NCBI GenBank assembly: GCA_006218045.1
Contig: VBWB01000010.1
Coordinates: 48,813-112,812 of the forward strand
From: Stygiobacter sp.
GTDB taxonomy: Bacteria; Pseudomonadota; Alphaproteobacteria; Rhodospirillales; Magnetospirillaceae
Direction: 5' to 3'
DNA: 64,000 nucleotides
Under the pieces are notes generated by a model, which was not told the DNA's origin, ran no database searches, and saw nothing but the letters and a program-made list of their open reading frames with translations. Within the stretch, counting starts at the first letter, position 1, and each line of letters begins with the position of its first letter. The position numbers were made by a program, and so were the translations under genes. Below are positions 1-9,112 of this stretch, piece by piece.

Positions 1-2
1 AG

Positions 3-479
3 TCGCACAATCGCTGGCGATTGTTGACAGCACTGGCCGGGCGGTCGATCACCGTCTGTGGCCTGCTTGAGCCGCAATTTTTCGGGCAATTGCCCGCTGG
101 CGTCGATTATCGCGGCCTGACCGATGAGGAGGGGGTGATTGCCCTGATGCGGCGGGCGAAGGTGCTGCTGAATTCCGTTTCCGTCTTTCCCGCCGGCTCG
201 CACGAGCGGATCTGGTACGGCATGGCCCATGGGGCGGTGGTGTGCAGCGAACGGAGCCGCTTCGTCGAGGAGACCCTGCGCTTCGGCGATCATCTGTTGT
301 CGCTGGAGCAGGCCGTGGACAGCCGGGGGGCATCGCTGGATCCTTGGCTCGGCGATTCCTCGGCCCGCGCTGCCATGAGCGAGGCGGCCTCGGTCATTTA
401 TGCCGACAACCACACTTGGCGGCATCGCGCCGCCATCATCCACGAGGCGATGCGACGTTCGCCGGTTGCGTCGTCGTGA
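3..479 (+). CDS. Glycosyltransferase-like protein, C-terminal part (gene truncated by window start)
   Basis: Frame open from the window edge; C-terminal text ERIWYGMAHGAVVCSERSRFVEETLRFGDHLLSL resembles CgeB/glycosyltransferase-like C-termini. Confidence 0.5.
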   Translation, partial: SHNRWRLLTALAGRSITVCGLLEPQFFGQLPAGVDYRGLTDEEGVIALMRRAKVLLNSVSVFPAGSHERIWYGMAHGAVVCSERSRFVEETLRFGDHLLSLEQAVDSRGASLDPWLGDSSARAAMSEAASVIYADNHTWRHRAAIIHEAMRRSPVASS

Positions 480-513
480 ACTGCTCCCCCAACCCAATCC
501 CCTGCCGACAGAG

Positions 514-1665
514 ATGGAAGCCCGCGTGTTCAAAGCATTGACCAATATCAGCCCCTTCATGGTCATGGACGTGATGCGGGCAGCCAACGAGCGCGCCGCC
601 CAAGGCGGCGACGTCATCCATCTGGAGGTGGGGCAGCCGTCGGGCCAGGCCCCCGCCGGCGTGCTGGCGGCGGCCAAGGCAGGGTTAGTCGATGATGCCA
701 TCGGCTATACCGAGGCCTTGGGCTTGCCGCGTTTGCGCGAACGGATCGCCGATCATTACCGCCATACCCATGGGGTGACGGTGGAAACAGGGCGCATCGC
801 CATCACCACCGGCTCTTCGGCGGGGTTTTTACTGTCGTTCCTGGCCGCCTTCAAGGCGGGTGACCGGGTGGCGGTGGCGGCGCCCGGCTATCCGGCCTAT
901 CGCAACATCCTGACCGCCTTGGGCATGGAATGCGTGCTGGTGCCGGTGGGGCCGGAAAGCCGCTGGCAATTGAGCGTCGCCGCCCTGGCCAAGGTCGAGG
1001 GCGGGCTTGACGGCGTGGTGGTGGCCTCGCCCTCCAACCCCACCGGCTCCATGCTGTCGGCGGTGGAGGTGGCCGAATTGGCCGCCTGGTGCGAAGTTCA
1101 GGGCATCCGGCTGATTTCCGACGAAATCTATCACGGCATCGTCTATGGCGCCGCCGCCGGCTCGGCCATCGGCGCCGGTCCGCATGCGGTGATCATCAAC
1201 AGCTTTTCCAAATATTACGCCATGACCGGTTGGCGTCTGGGCTGGATGGTGCTGCCCGAGGATCTGCTCCGTCCGGTGGAATGCTTGCAGCAGAACCTGT
1301 TCATTTCCGCTCCCACTCTCAGCCAGATCGCCGCCTGCGCCGTGTTCGACTGCATCGATGAACTGGACGCGCGGGTGGCGGCCTATCGACGCAACCGCGA
1401 TATCTTGCTGAACGAATTGCCATCCGCCGGTTTCACCCGGCTGGCACCGTCGGATGGGGCGTTCTATCTTTATGCGGATATCGCCGATCTGACCAATGAC
1501 AGCGCCGATTTCTGCCGCCGCATGCTGGCCGAAACCGGGGTGGCGGCGACGCCGGGCATCGATTTCGATCCGCTGGAGGGGACGCGCACCATGCGCTTTT
1601 CCTTCGCCGGCTCCGCCGAGGACATGGCGCTGGCGGCCAAACGCCTCAAGGCTTGGCGGAAATAG
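514..1665 (+). CDS. Pyridoxal-phosphate aminotransferase, class I/II (aspartate aminotransferase-like)
   Basis: HLEVGQPS, SPSNPTGS, SDEIYHGI and NSFSKYYAMTGWRLGW (PLP lysine) motifs; start chosen at ATG 514 (MEARVFKALTNISPF). Confidence 0.9.
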   Translation: MEARVFKALTNISPFMVMDVMRAANERAAQGGDVIHLEVGQPSGQAPAGVLAAAKAGLVDDAIGYTEALGLPRLRERIADHYRHTHGVTVETGRIAITTGSSAGFLLSFLAAFKAGDRVAVAAPGYPAYRNILTALGMECVLVPVGPESRWQLSVAALAKVEGGLDGVVVASPSNPTGSMLSAVEVAELAAWCEVQGIRLISDEIYHGIVYGAAAGSAIGAGPHAVIINSFSKYYAMTGWRLGWMVLPEDLLRPVECLQQNLFISAPTLSQIAACAVFDCIDELDARVAAYRRNRDILLNELPSAGFTRLAPSDGAFYLYADIADLTNDSADFCRRMLAETGVAATPGIDFDPLEGTRTMRFSFAGSAEDMALAAKRLKAWRK

Positions 1666-3097
1666 GCAGGTCAAGGACCTGCTCGGCGTGATCGGCCAAA
1701 AGCGTCGCCAGCGAGGTGGCGCCGAAATAGCTGCAATCGATCAGGCAGGAATCGCCGGCGGTGATGATGGCGCGGCCTTCCTCGGGCTCCAGCGCCTTCA
1801 GCATGTCGCCGACGGTACTCACCGGGATGACCGCGCCCTGGGCGAAGACCAGGGCGGCATCCACGTCGTCGGGCAGCGCCGCCAGACCGGCGGCGAAGGG
1901 GTTGGAATCCTCGCGCAGCAAGCGGATGTCGCAGGGCGGCAGGTTTTCCTCGACCGCTTCGCTGGTGGTCGAGGCCACCACCACCAACGGCTCCAGTCCC
2001 GCCGCCAGGGCGGTTTCCACCGCCTGCAAACCGTCGCCGTCGCCGGCCAGGACGATGGCCGCCGCCCGCGGCAGCACGGTCGGCGTGGTAATGCCCGGCC
2101 ACGCCGCCCCGGCCTGTCCGCCTAAATCCTTCAACAGGCCACCGGCGCCCATGCGCATGATGTCGGCGGGCTTCAGCGCCACCCCGGCGGCCAGCCGGGC
2201 CAGCACCCAATCCAGGCCGTTGGGCTTGGGCGAGCGGGCGCAGCCGGGCAGGGTGACCACCGGCACGGCGCCCACATGGCCGAGCAGCAGCAGATTGCCG
2301 GGGTCCACCGGCATGCCGAAATGGTCGATGACGCCGCCGGCTTTTTGCAGGGCGGCGGGGGCGACGTCGCGGCGGTCGACGGTGGCCGAGGCGCCGATGA
2401 TCAGCACCAGATCATGGCCGGCGGCCAGGGATTTGCTCAAGCAGCGTTCCAACTGGCCGATATCGTGCGGGCAGCGGTATTCGGCGGTGATGACCCCGCC
2501 CAGCCCCTCGGCCCGGGCCCGGGTGACGGCGGCGGCGGCATTCAGGGTCTTGTCGCGGATGCCGGGCAAGGTGGTCAGGATCAGCGCCGCCTTGAACGGC
2601 TTGAGGGGACGGACGCTGATCAGCGGCCCACCGGTCGAGGCATAGGCGGCGCAGGCGTCCACGGTGTGGCGACTGACGCCGAAGGGGATGATCTTGATGG
2701 TGGCGATCATCTGGCGCGGGCGGGCGATGACGAAGGGCGGCACGGTGGCCACGGTAACCGCTTCGTCCACCAGATTGAGCCGATCCAGGCGGTCGCGGTC
2801 GATGACCACGACGCCGCCTTGGGTGGCGAACAGGTTGCAGCGCCCGGCAAAGGCGCCGTTGGTCTGCACGCCGGGGCCGGTCAGGGCATTGGCCACCGCC
2901 TGGGCGGCGTCGTTTTCGCCCAGATCGCCCGGCTCGAGCCGGGCGCCGGTGACGAAGTTCAGGCCCGCCTGTTTCAACAGCGTGATATCGCCAGCCGACA
3001 GCAGGCGGCCCTTCTTCAGCATGGCGGTGGGCAGGCGAAGGGAATGGGCCAAAATCAGCCCCTCGGCCTCGTCGATCCGTACTTCCCCGAACTGCAT
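1646..3097 (-). CDS. Molybdopterin-binding / molybdenum cofactor enzyme-like protein (MoeA/MobA-type domains)
   Basis: 483 aa; LVLIIGASATVDRRDVAPAAL and LPGCARSPKPNGLDWVLARLAAG are typical of molybdopterin-binding proteins. 3' end overlaps the convergent aminotransferase by 20 nt. Confidence 0.75.
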   Translation of the reverse strand: MQFGEVRIDEAEGLILAHSLRLPTAMLKKGRLLSAGDITLLKQAGLNFVTGARLEPGDLGENDAAQAVANALTGPGVQTNGAFAGRCNLFATQGGVVVIDRDRLDRLNLVDEAVTVATVPPFVIARPRQMIATIKIIPFGVSRHTVDACAAYASTGGPLISVRPLKPFKAALILTTLPGIRDKTLNAAAAVTRARAEGLGGVITAEYRCPHDIGQLERCLSKSLAAGHDLVLIIGASATVDRRDVAPAALQKAGGVIDHFGMPVDPGNLLLLGHVGAVPVVTLPGCARSPKPNGLDWVLARLAAGVALKPADIMRMGAGGLLKDLGGQAGAAWPGITTPTVLPRAAAIVLAGDGDGLQAVETALAAGLEPLVVVASTTSEAVEENLPPCDIRLLREDSNPFAAGLAALPDDVDAALVFAQGAVIPVSTVGDMLKALEPEEGRAIITAGDSCLIDCSYFGATSLATLLADHAEQVLDLPISAKP

Positions 3098-3197
3098 GCC
3101 GCATCCTTTCCTGAACCGGGATGATTGTAATCGAGCACGCGGACTTTGCCACCGGCAAAGCCAAGGGTATGATCACCTCGGAGCAAAGGAGAAGGGC

Positions 3198-3770
3198 ATG
3201 CCGTTCGCGGTCAAATCCTGTTTCGACGTGGTGCTGTGGTTCAGCGACAAGGCGTTGAACGACAACGAATATATCCAGCCGCAAAAGCTGCACCGGTTGA
3301 TTTTTCTGGCCCAGGCGTATTTTTCCGTCGCCTATCCGGGGCGCAAGCTGATGCCGGCCACCTTCGTCACCGACAGCTTCGGCCCGGTCGAGCCGACAAT
3401 ATTCCATGCCCTGGCCTATGGTCGTCCGCCCATGCTCGACCCCAATCCGGTGCCCGATCAGGTCGCCCATTTCCTGGAAGGCATTTGGCGCCGCTTCGGC
3501 GCCCAAACCGCCGACCAGCTGACCCGCAAGCTCAACGAGCATCCGGCGGTGGCGGCAGCCATGAACAAGGGCCTGAACGAGGAAATCCCGCTGGTCGCCA
3601 TGGTCAAATATTACGTGGATCTGGCCAAGGCGGCCCAGGGCGGCGACGGGCCGGCGGCGGCGGCGGACATCGCCAAGGTGGTCAAGCCCAGGCTGATGCG
3701 CTCGCAAGGCGGCAAGGCGGTGGCGGTGACCGCCTGGGCGCCCAAGGCGTTGGGGAAGAAGCCGGAATAG
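3198..3770 (+). CDS. SocA/Panacea (DUF4065)-like protein
   Basis: NEYIQPQKLHRLIFLAQAYFSVAYPGRKLMPATFVTDSFGPVEPTIFHAL resembles the KLQKLLYYAQ...GPV signature of SocA/GepA-like (Panacea) domains; start at ATG 3198. Confidence 0.55.
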   Translation: MPFAVKSCFDVVLWFSDKALNDNEYIQPQKLHRLIFLAQAYFSVAYPGRKLMPATFVTDSFGPVEPTIFHALAYGRPPMLDPNPVPDQVAHFLEGIWRRFGAQTADQLTRKLNEHPAVAAAMNKGLNEEIPLVAMVKYYVDLAKAAQGGDGPAAAADIAKVVKPRLMRSQGGKAVAVTAWAPKALGKKPE

Positions 3771-3780
3771 GACGGCGCCT

Positions 3781-4578
3781 TTAAAATCCCTTGAACCGGT
3801 AAGTCAGGCCCACCATCACCGCGTGCGTGTCGAGCTCTGCCTTGTGGGCCAGGCTACCACCCGAGTCATTGGTCGACGTGGTCTCGGACATCGACTTCAG
3901 GGCGCCGAAATTGGTGTAGAGATATTCGCCCCGAAGCGCCCATCCCCCGCTCAGCGCGTATTCAGTGCCAAGGCCCAGGCTCCATCCAGTTCTGATTTTC
4001 GTGTCCGAGCTTTTGGAATAGCCGCTAAAGGCATTGTCAACGAACAAGGTATCCAGTTTCAACTGGGTTACGGAAAGTCCGCCGGTGACATAGCCCAGCC
4101 AATTGTCTTCCGCCCAACCCAACCGGGGGCGTAACGTCGCCATCCAATCGGCCCGGACCGATTGCCTGAGAATGAAACGCGAGGCGGGGGTCGAGACGTA
4201 ATTTTCGCTCACCGTGCGCTCATCGTTCAGGTAAATGCTGTTGGCGCTGGCCTCGAGCCCGAGCAGGACGTGGCCGAACTGCTTGCCATAACCACCCACC
4301 AAACCGACCGACGGCTGCCATTGGGCCAGATCGCTGTCGCCGGCCCGGGCCATTTGTCCGGCATCGGTCGCGTTCAGGTATTTCTGGTATCCAACGGTCG
4401 TCTTCGCTTGTGTTTGGCTGTTGGTTGCGCCCACAAGGCCGCCGACGTAGAAGCCCGACCAATCGACCGTCGGCGCCGACTGCGCCAAGGCGGTTCCGCA
4501 GCTCATCCATCCAACAAAGCCACCAACCAGAGCCGCTTTATGTCCCCGCATTTCAACCCCCATTCGCGTTGACATCAA
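3781..4578 (-). CDS. Outer-membrane beta-barrel protein (porin-family/OmpA-like barrel)
   Basis: Signal peptide (GGFVGWMSCGTALAQSA), WSGFYVGGLVGA start, alternating hydrophobic strands, C-terminal MVGLTYRFKGF. Confidence 0.8.
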   Translation of the reverse strand: MMSTRMGVEMRGHKAALVGGFVGWMSCGTALAQSAPTVDWSGFYVGGLVGATNSQTQAKTTVGYQKYLNATDAGQMARAGDSDLAQWQPSVGLVGGYGKQFGHVLLGLEASANSIYLNDERTVSENYVSTPASRFILRQSVRADWMATLRPRLGWAEDNWLGYVTGGLSVTQLKLDTLFVDNAFSGYSKSSDTKIRTGWSLGLGTEYALSGGWALRGEYLYTNFGALKSMSETTSTNDSGGSLAHKAELDTHAVMVGLTYRFKGF

Positions 4579-4708
4579 TCATCCGGTCGGTGATATCAAC
4601 TATGTGTAGGTTGCAAATGTTACATGCAGATTTGACTGTGTACCAGTATTGTCAAAGGGTGGGGTGATATATACTGTGGCCATATCTCCTATTCGTCGTG
4701 AAGAGAAA

Positions 4709-5548
4709 TTACAACGTTAGTACGCTGCTTTTGTTGTTCGCGTCCCGGCGCTCGGGTGTCTTGGCCAGTTCCTCGTACCAGTCCTGGTCGAACCCGGCTT
4801 GGGCGCGGGCCGGGTGGTTGAACGGCGCCTTCAGGCCGCCGGGGAAGCGTTCGGCCATCAGCCGCTGATATTCGGTCTTGCCGTCCACCCCGCGTTTGAG
4901 GCTGAGGTGCTTGAACCAGCGCACGCCCGCCGCCACGTGGCGGATTTCGTCGTGATAGATGACGTCGAGCGCCGGCGGCGTGATGGTGTCGCCGTTACGG
5001 GCCAGGCGCTCCATGGTTGCCGGCGTGGTATCCAGGCCGCGGGCCTCCAGCGTCATCGGCACCACCACCAGGCGGGCGGCCAGATCGTCGGCGGTCTTCT
5101 CCGCCGCCTGCCACAGCCCGTCATGGGCGGGCAAATCGCCGTAGGCGGCACCCAGATTGACCAGCAGCTTGTCCAGCATCTCGAAATGCAGGGCCTCGTC
5201 CACCGCCACCTGAATCCAGTCGTCGTAGAAGCCCTTGGGCATGTCTTCATGCGGGAAACGGCTGACGATATCCCAGGCCAGATCGATGGCGTTCAGTTCG
5301 ATATGGGCGAGGGCGTGCAGCAAACCGATACGACCGCGATCACCCTTATAGGCGCGTTTGGGCATCTCTTTCGGCGGCAGTAATTGCGGCTGCGCCGGTC
5401 GGGCCGGGCGGTCGGGGGGGAGGGTGTGACCAGGGCCGGATAGTCGGCCCGCCGCCCAATCGGCGGCGGCGATCCGGGTCAGACGGCACTTATCCACTGG
5501 GAGAGCGGCGGTCAGGATGGCGATGGCGGCATCGGACAAGGTTTTCAT
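4709..5548 (-). CDS. DUF455-family ferritin-like protein
   Basis: HALAHIELNAIDLAWDIVSRFP, DEALHFEMLDKLL and YHDEIRHVAAGVRWF di-iron ferritin-like motifs; start MKTLSDAAIAIL. Confidence 0.85.
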   Translation of the reverse strand: MKTLSDAAIAILTAALPVDKCRLTRIAAADWAAGRLSGPGHTLPPDRPARPAQPQLLPPKEMPKRAYKGDRGRIGLLHALAHIELNAIDLAWDIVSRFPHEDMPKGFYDDWIQVAVDEALHFEMLDKLLVNLGAAYGDLPAHDGLWQAAEKTADDLAARLVVVPMTLEARGLDTTPATMERLARNGDTITPPALDVIYHDEIRHVAAGVRWFKHLSLKRGVDGKTEYQRLMAERFPGGLKAPFNHPARAQAGFDQDWYEELAKTPERRDANNKSSVLTL

Positions 5549-5594
5549 GGCCCGCCCGTTTAGCAGATGCCGCGCCGCCACGCCATTGGAAGTG

Positions 5595-6056
5595 TTACAG
5601 TTCGTGCAGGACGTGCAAAATTTCCGCCACATGATCGGCGACCTTGACCTTGCGCCAGACGGCACGGATCACCCCTTCCTCGTCGATCAGGAAGGTGGAG
5701 CGCTCGATGCCCATATGCTTCTTGCCGTACATGCTTTTTTCCTTCCACACGCCGAAAGCCTCGCACAGGGTGCCGTCGGGGTCGGAAATCAGCGGGAAGG
5801 GCAGGTTGTGCTTGGCCCGGAATTTGGTGTGGCTGGCCACCGAATCCTTGGACACCCCCAGGATTTCCGCTTTGTTGATGGTGAAGCGCAAGAACTCGTC
5901 TCGGAAGTGCTGGGCCTCGGTAGTACAACCGGAGGTGTCATCCTTTGGGTAAAAATAAAGCACAAGTCGCTTACCAGCGTAATCGGACAGGCTGCGCGGG
6001 CCTTCATCGGTGACGGCGGAAAAGTCGGGGGCTTTCTGGCCGATGGTCACGCTCAT
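5595..6056 (-). CDS. bcp: Peroxiredoxin (bacterioferritin comigratory protein family)
   Basis: LVLYFYPKDDTSGCTTEAQHFRD, GVSKDS, STFLIDEEGVIRAVWRKVKV. Confidence 0.93.
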   Translation of the reverse strand: MSVTIGQKAPDFSAVTDEGPRSLSDYAGKRLVLYFYPKDDTSGCTTEAQHFRDEFLRFTINKAEILGVSKDSVASHTKFRAKHNLPFPLISDPDGTLCEAFGVWKEKSMYGKKHMGIERSTFLIDEEGVIRAVWRKVKVADHVAEILHVLHEL

Positions 6057-6133
6057 GGCTTGCTCTTTCTTGCTTCACGGGTTCGGTACGGATGATTCCA
6101 TAGATTTGTATAAGTCCGCCACCAACAATCAAG

Positions 6134-9097
6134 TTACGGTTTTTCGGTTCGGCCCGGCCCGGCGATCAGGCGGTCGAACACCTCAACCGACGCGGCGGCG
6201 CAATCATCCATGCGATCGACCATGGTCTTGAAATCGGTCAGGCCGGTGGCGCGCACCATCACTTCCTTCAGGCCCGGCGGCGCGGTGGTTTCGTCGAAGG
6301 CGCCGGCCAATGTCTGGCGCAGTACCAGTTGTACCGCCGACCACAGCCGCCACGCCTCGATCAGCGAATCGTGGTCGCCGCGCGACAACAGGTCAGCCTC
6401 ACAGGCCCGGTCCAGTACGTCGCGGGTGTTGGTGGCCAGCACCTCGGGGTGTTCGGCGCCGAAGCGCAATTGCAGCCACTGGGCGGTGAACTCGATATCC
6501 ACCAGACCGCCGCGCAGATGCTTGACTTCCCAGCGGTTCGCGGCCTTGTGTTCGCGCGCCATCAGCTCGCGCATTTCGGCCACGTCGTGGATCAGCTTGG
6601 CCGCGTCGCGCGGCGCGGTCAGGGTGCGGCGGATGATGGCCTCGACCTTGGCCGCCAGGGGGACGCTGCCGCAGGCGACGCGGGCGCGGGTCAGGGCCAT
6701 GTGCTCCCAAGTCCAGGCCGATTCCTGCTGATAGCGGTCGAAGGATTGCAGGCTGGTGGCGATGGGGCCGGAATTGCCCGAGGGCCTGAGGCGCATGTCC
6801 ACTTCGTAAAGCGTGCCCTCGGCGGTTTTGGCGGTCAGCGCGTTGACGATGCGTTGGGCCAGCCGGGCGAACCATGCCGACGCCGCCAACGGTCGCCCGC
6901 CCACCGATTCGGCGGCCGTATCGGGGATGTCGTAGATCAGGATCAAATCCATGTCCGAGGTGGCGGTCATTTCATGCCCGCCCATCTTGCCCATGGCCAG
7001 GATGCACCATTGGCCGCCCTCGACCCGGCCATTGGCGCGGGCCAACTCGTCCTCCACCTTGGGGCACAGGCAGTTCAGCACCGCGTCGGCGATGTCGGCG
7101 AAGGCGCGCGCCGCCCGGTCGGGCTCCAGCATGTTGCGAAGCGTCTGCACGCCGACCTGGAACTTGCGTTCGGCGGTCCAGCGGCGGCTGATGTCCAGCA
7201 CTTCCTGGAAGTCGCCGGCCTCGGCCAGGGCTTTGTTGAGGTCATCGATCAGCCGCTCGGTGGGCGGCGGCGGCTCGAAGAAGCTGGGTGCCACCACCGC
7301 GTCCAGCTGGGTGGTGTGCCGGGCCAGATGCTCGGCCAGCTTGGGGGCGTTGCCCATCAGCTCGGCCACCAGTTCCAACAGCGACGGGTTGGAATAGAAC
7401 AACGAGAACACCGGCACCCCCGCCGGCAGCCGCGACAAGAACTCGTCCAGACGCATGAAGGCGTCGTCGGGGCAGGAGGTGGCGGCCAGGGCCTGCAACA
7501 GCGACGGGGTCAGTTCGGTCAGCAATTCCCGCGCCCGGGTCGAGCGGGTGGCGCGGATACGGCCATGGTGCCAGCCGCGAATGGTGGCGCAGACGGTGTC
7601 GGCGTTGGTGAAGCCCATGGCGCCGATGGTATTGACGGTCTCGGGGTCGTTTTCACCGCCGGTGAACACCAGATTGCCGCCGCTGGACAAAGCGGGGGCG
7701 TCCTCGAACAGGCCGGCGTAATGGGATTCCACTATTTGCAGGCGGCTGACCAGCGCCGCCGAGAAAGCATCGATGCCGTCAAAGCCCATGAAGGCGGCGA
7801 TTCCCGCCAGACGTTGCGGCTGGTCGGGCAGGGTCTGGGTCTGCTTGTCGTCGATCATCTGCAAGCGGTGTTCAAGCCGGCGCAGAAAGCGATAGGCCTC
7901 GTCCAGTTCGTCTACCGCTTTGTCGGCCACCTGACCCATCCGGGCCAGGGCGCGGATGGCGTCAAGGGTGCGGCAACAGCGCACCTCGGGGATGCGCCCG
8001 CCCCAGATCAATTGCTGGGTCTGGGCGAAGAACTCGATCTCGCGGATGCCGCCGCGGCCCAATTTGACGTTGTGGCCGGCCACCGCGATGGAGCGCCCGC
8101 CGCGATGGGCGTTGATCTGGCGCTTGATGGAATGGATGTCCTGGATGGCGGCGAAATCCAGTGATTTGCGCCAGATGAACGGCTTCAGGAATTTTAGGAA
8201 ATAGTCGCCGGCCGCGGTATCGCCGGCCACCTGCCGCGCCTTGATCATGGCGGCGCGTTCCCAGTTCTGGCCGAAGCCTTCGTAATAGATTTCCGCCGCC
8301 GCCAGGGAAATGGCCACCGGGGTCGAGCCGGGATCGGGGCGCAGGCGCAGATCGGTGCGAAAGACATAGCCGTGGGCGGTACGCTCGTCCAAGATCTTCA
8401 CCAGATCGCGGGTGATGGCGATCATGCATTCGGCCAGGGTCTTGCGGCCCTTGTATTCCAGCTTTTCATGGTCGAAGAAGACGATGATGTCGATGTCGCT
8501 GGAATAATTGAGCTCACGCGCGCCGAACTTGCCCATGCCCAGGATGATGACGCCGGAATCCCTTTCCGGGTCATGGGGGGCGGGCAGCACCAGATCGCCC
8601 TTGGCCGCTTCGCGCCGCAGCAAAAAGCGCAAGGCATGGCGGGTGGCGGCTTGGGCGAAATCGGCCAAGGCGCCGGTTACCTGTTCCAATCCCCAAACGT
8701 TGCCGATATCGGCCAGGGCGGTCAGCAGGGCGACGCGACGTTTGGCGATGCGCAACGATTTCATCAAGGCGGCCATGTCGGTTTGGCCATCCACTTCCTC
8801 GGCCAGTTCGCTCAACAGGGCGGCGAAGCCGGCATCGGCGCCGTGGTCCAGCAGGCGGCGCAGGAAGCCGGGCTCGAACAGGCAGCACTGGGTCAGGAAC
8901 GGGGAATTGCCGAACACCGAGGACAGCAGCTTATTTGCCATCAAATCGCCAGGAAGCCGGCGCATGAAGGTGGCAAGATCGCTGTCGTCGAGGCTGGCGG
9001 CCACCTCGGCCCAGCGCTCGAACCCCCGTTCCATCAACGCGGAATCAGCGATCTTGGGTAGCAGGTGCTCATCTAGTGGAAAGTTCACCTTGTGCAT
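6134..9097 (-). CDS. glnE: Bifunctional [glutamine synthetase] adenylyltransferase/deadenylase
   Basis: Two nucleotidyltransferase domains (GMGKFGARELNYSSDIDIIVFFD; AMGKMGGHEMTATSDMDLILIYD). The annotated 2034-aa ORF over-extends upstream; the real start is probably MHKVNFPLDEHLLPK at 9097. Confidence 0.95.
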   Translation of the reverse strand: MHKVNFPLDEHLLPKIADSALMERGFERWAEVAASLDDSDLATFMRRLPGDLMANKLLSSVFGNSPFLTQCCLFEPGFLRRLLDHGADAGFAALLSELAEEVDGQTDMAALMKSLRIAKRRVALLTALADIGNVWGLEQVTGALADFAQAATRHALRFLLRREAAKGDLVLPAPHDPERDSGVIILGMGKFGARELNYSSDIDIIVFFDHEKLEYKGRKTLAECMIAITRDLVKILDERTAHGYVFRTDLRLRPDPGSTPVAISLAAAEIYYEGFGQNWERAAMIKARQVAGDTAAGDYFLKFLKPFIWRKSLDFAAIQDIHSIKRQINAHRGGRSIAVAGHNVKLGRGGIREIEFFAQTQQLIWGGRIPEVRCCRTLDAIRALARMGQVADKAVDELDEAYRFLRRLEHRLQMIDDKQTQTLPDQPQRLAGIAAFMGFDGIDAFSAALVSRLQIVESHYAGLFEDAPALSSGGNLVFTGGENDPETVNTIGAMGFTNADTVCATIRGWHHGRIRATRSTRARELLTELTPSLLQALAATSCPDDAFMRLDEFLSRLPAGVPVFSLFYSNPSLLELVAELMGNAPKLAEHLARHTTQLDAVVAPSFFEPPPPTERLIDDLNKALAEAGDFQEVLDISRRWTAERKFQVGVQTLRNMLEPDRAARAFADIADAVLNCLCPKVEDELARANGRVEGGQWCILAMGKMGGHEMTATSDMDLILIYDIPDTAAESVGGRPLAASAWFARLAQRIVNALTAKTAEGTLYEVDMRLRPSGNSGPIATSLQSFDRYQQESAWTWEHMALTRARVACGSVPLAAKVEAIIRRTLTAPRDAAKLIHDVAEMRELMAREHKAANRWEVKHLRGGLVDIEFTAQWLQLRFGAEHPEVLATNTRDVLDRACEADLLSRGDHDSLIEAWRLWSAVQLVLRQTLAGAFDETTAPPGLKEVMVRATGLTDFKTMVDRMDDCAAASVEVFDRLIAGPGRTEKP

Positions 9098-9112
9098 TCC
9101 CAGATGTTGTGA

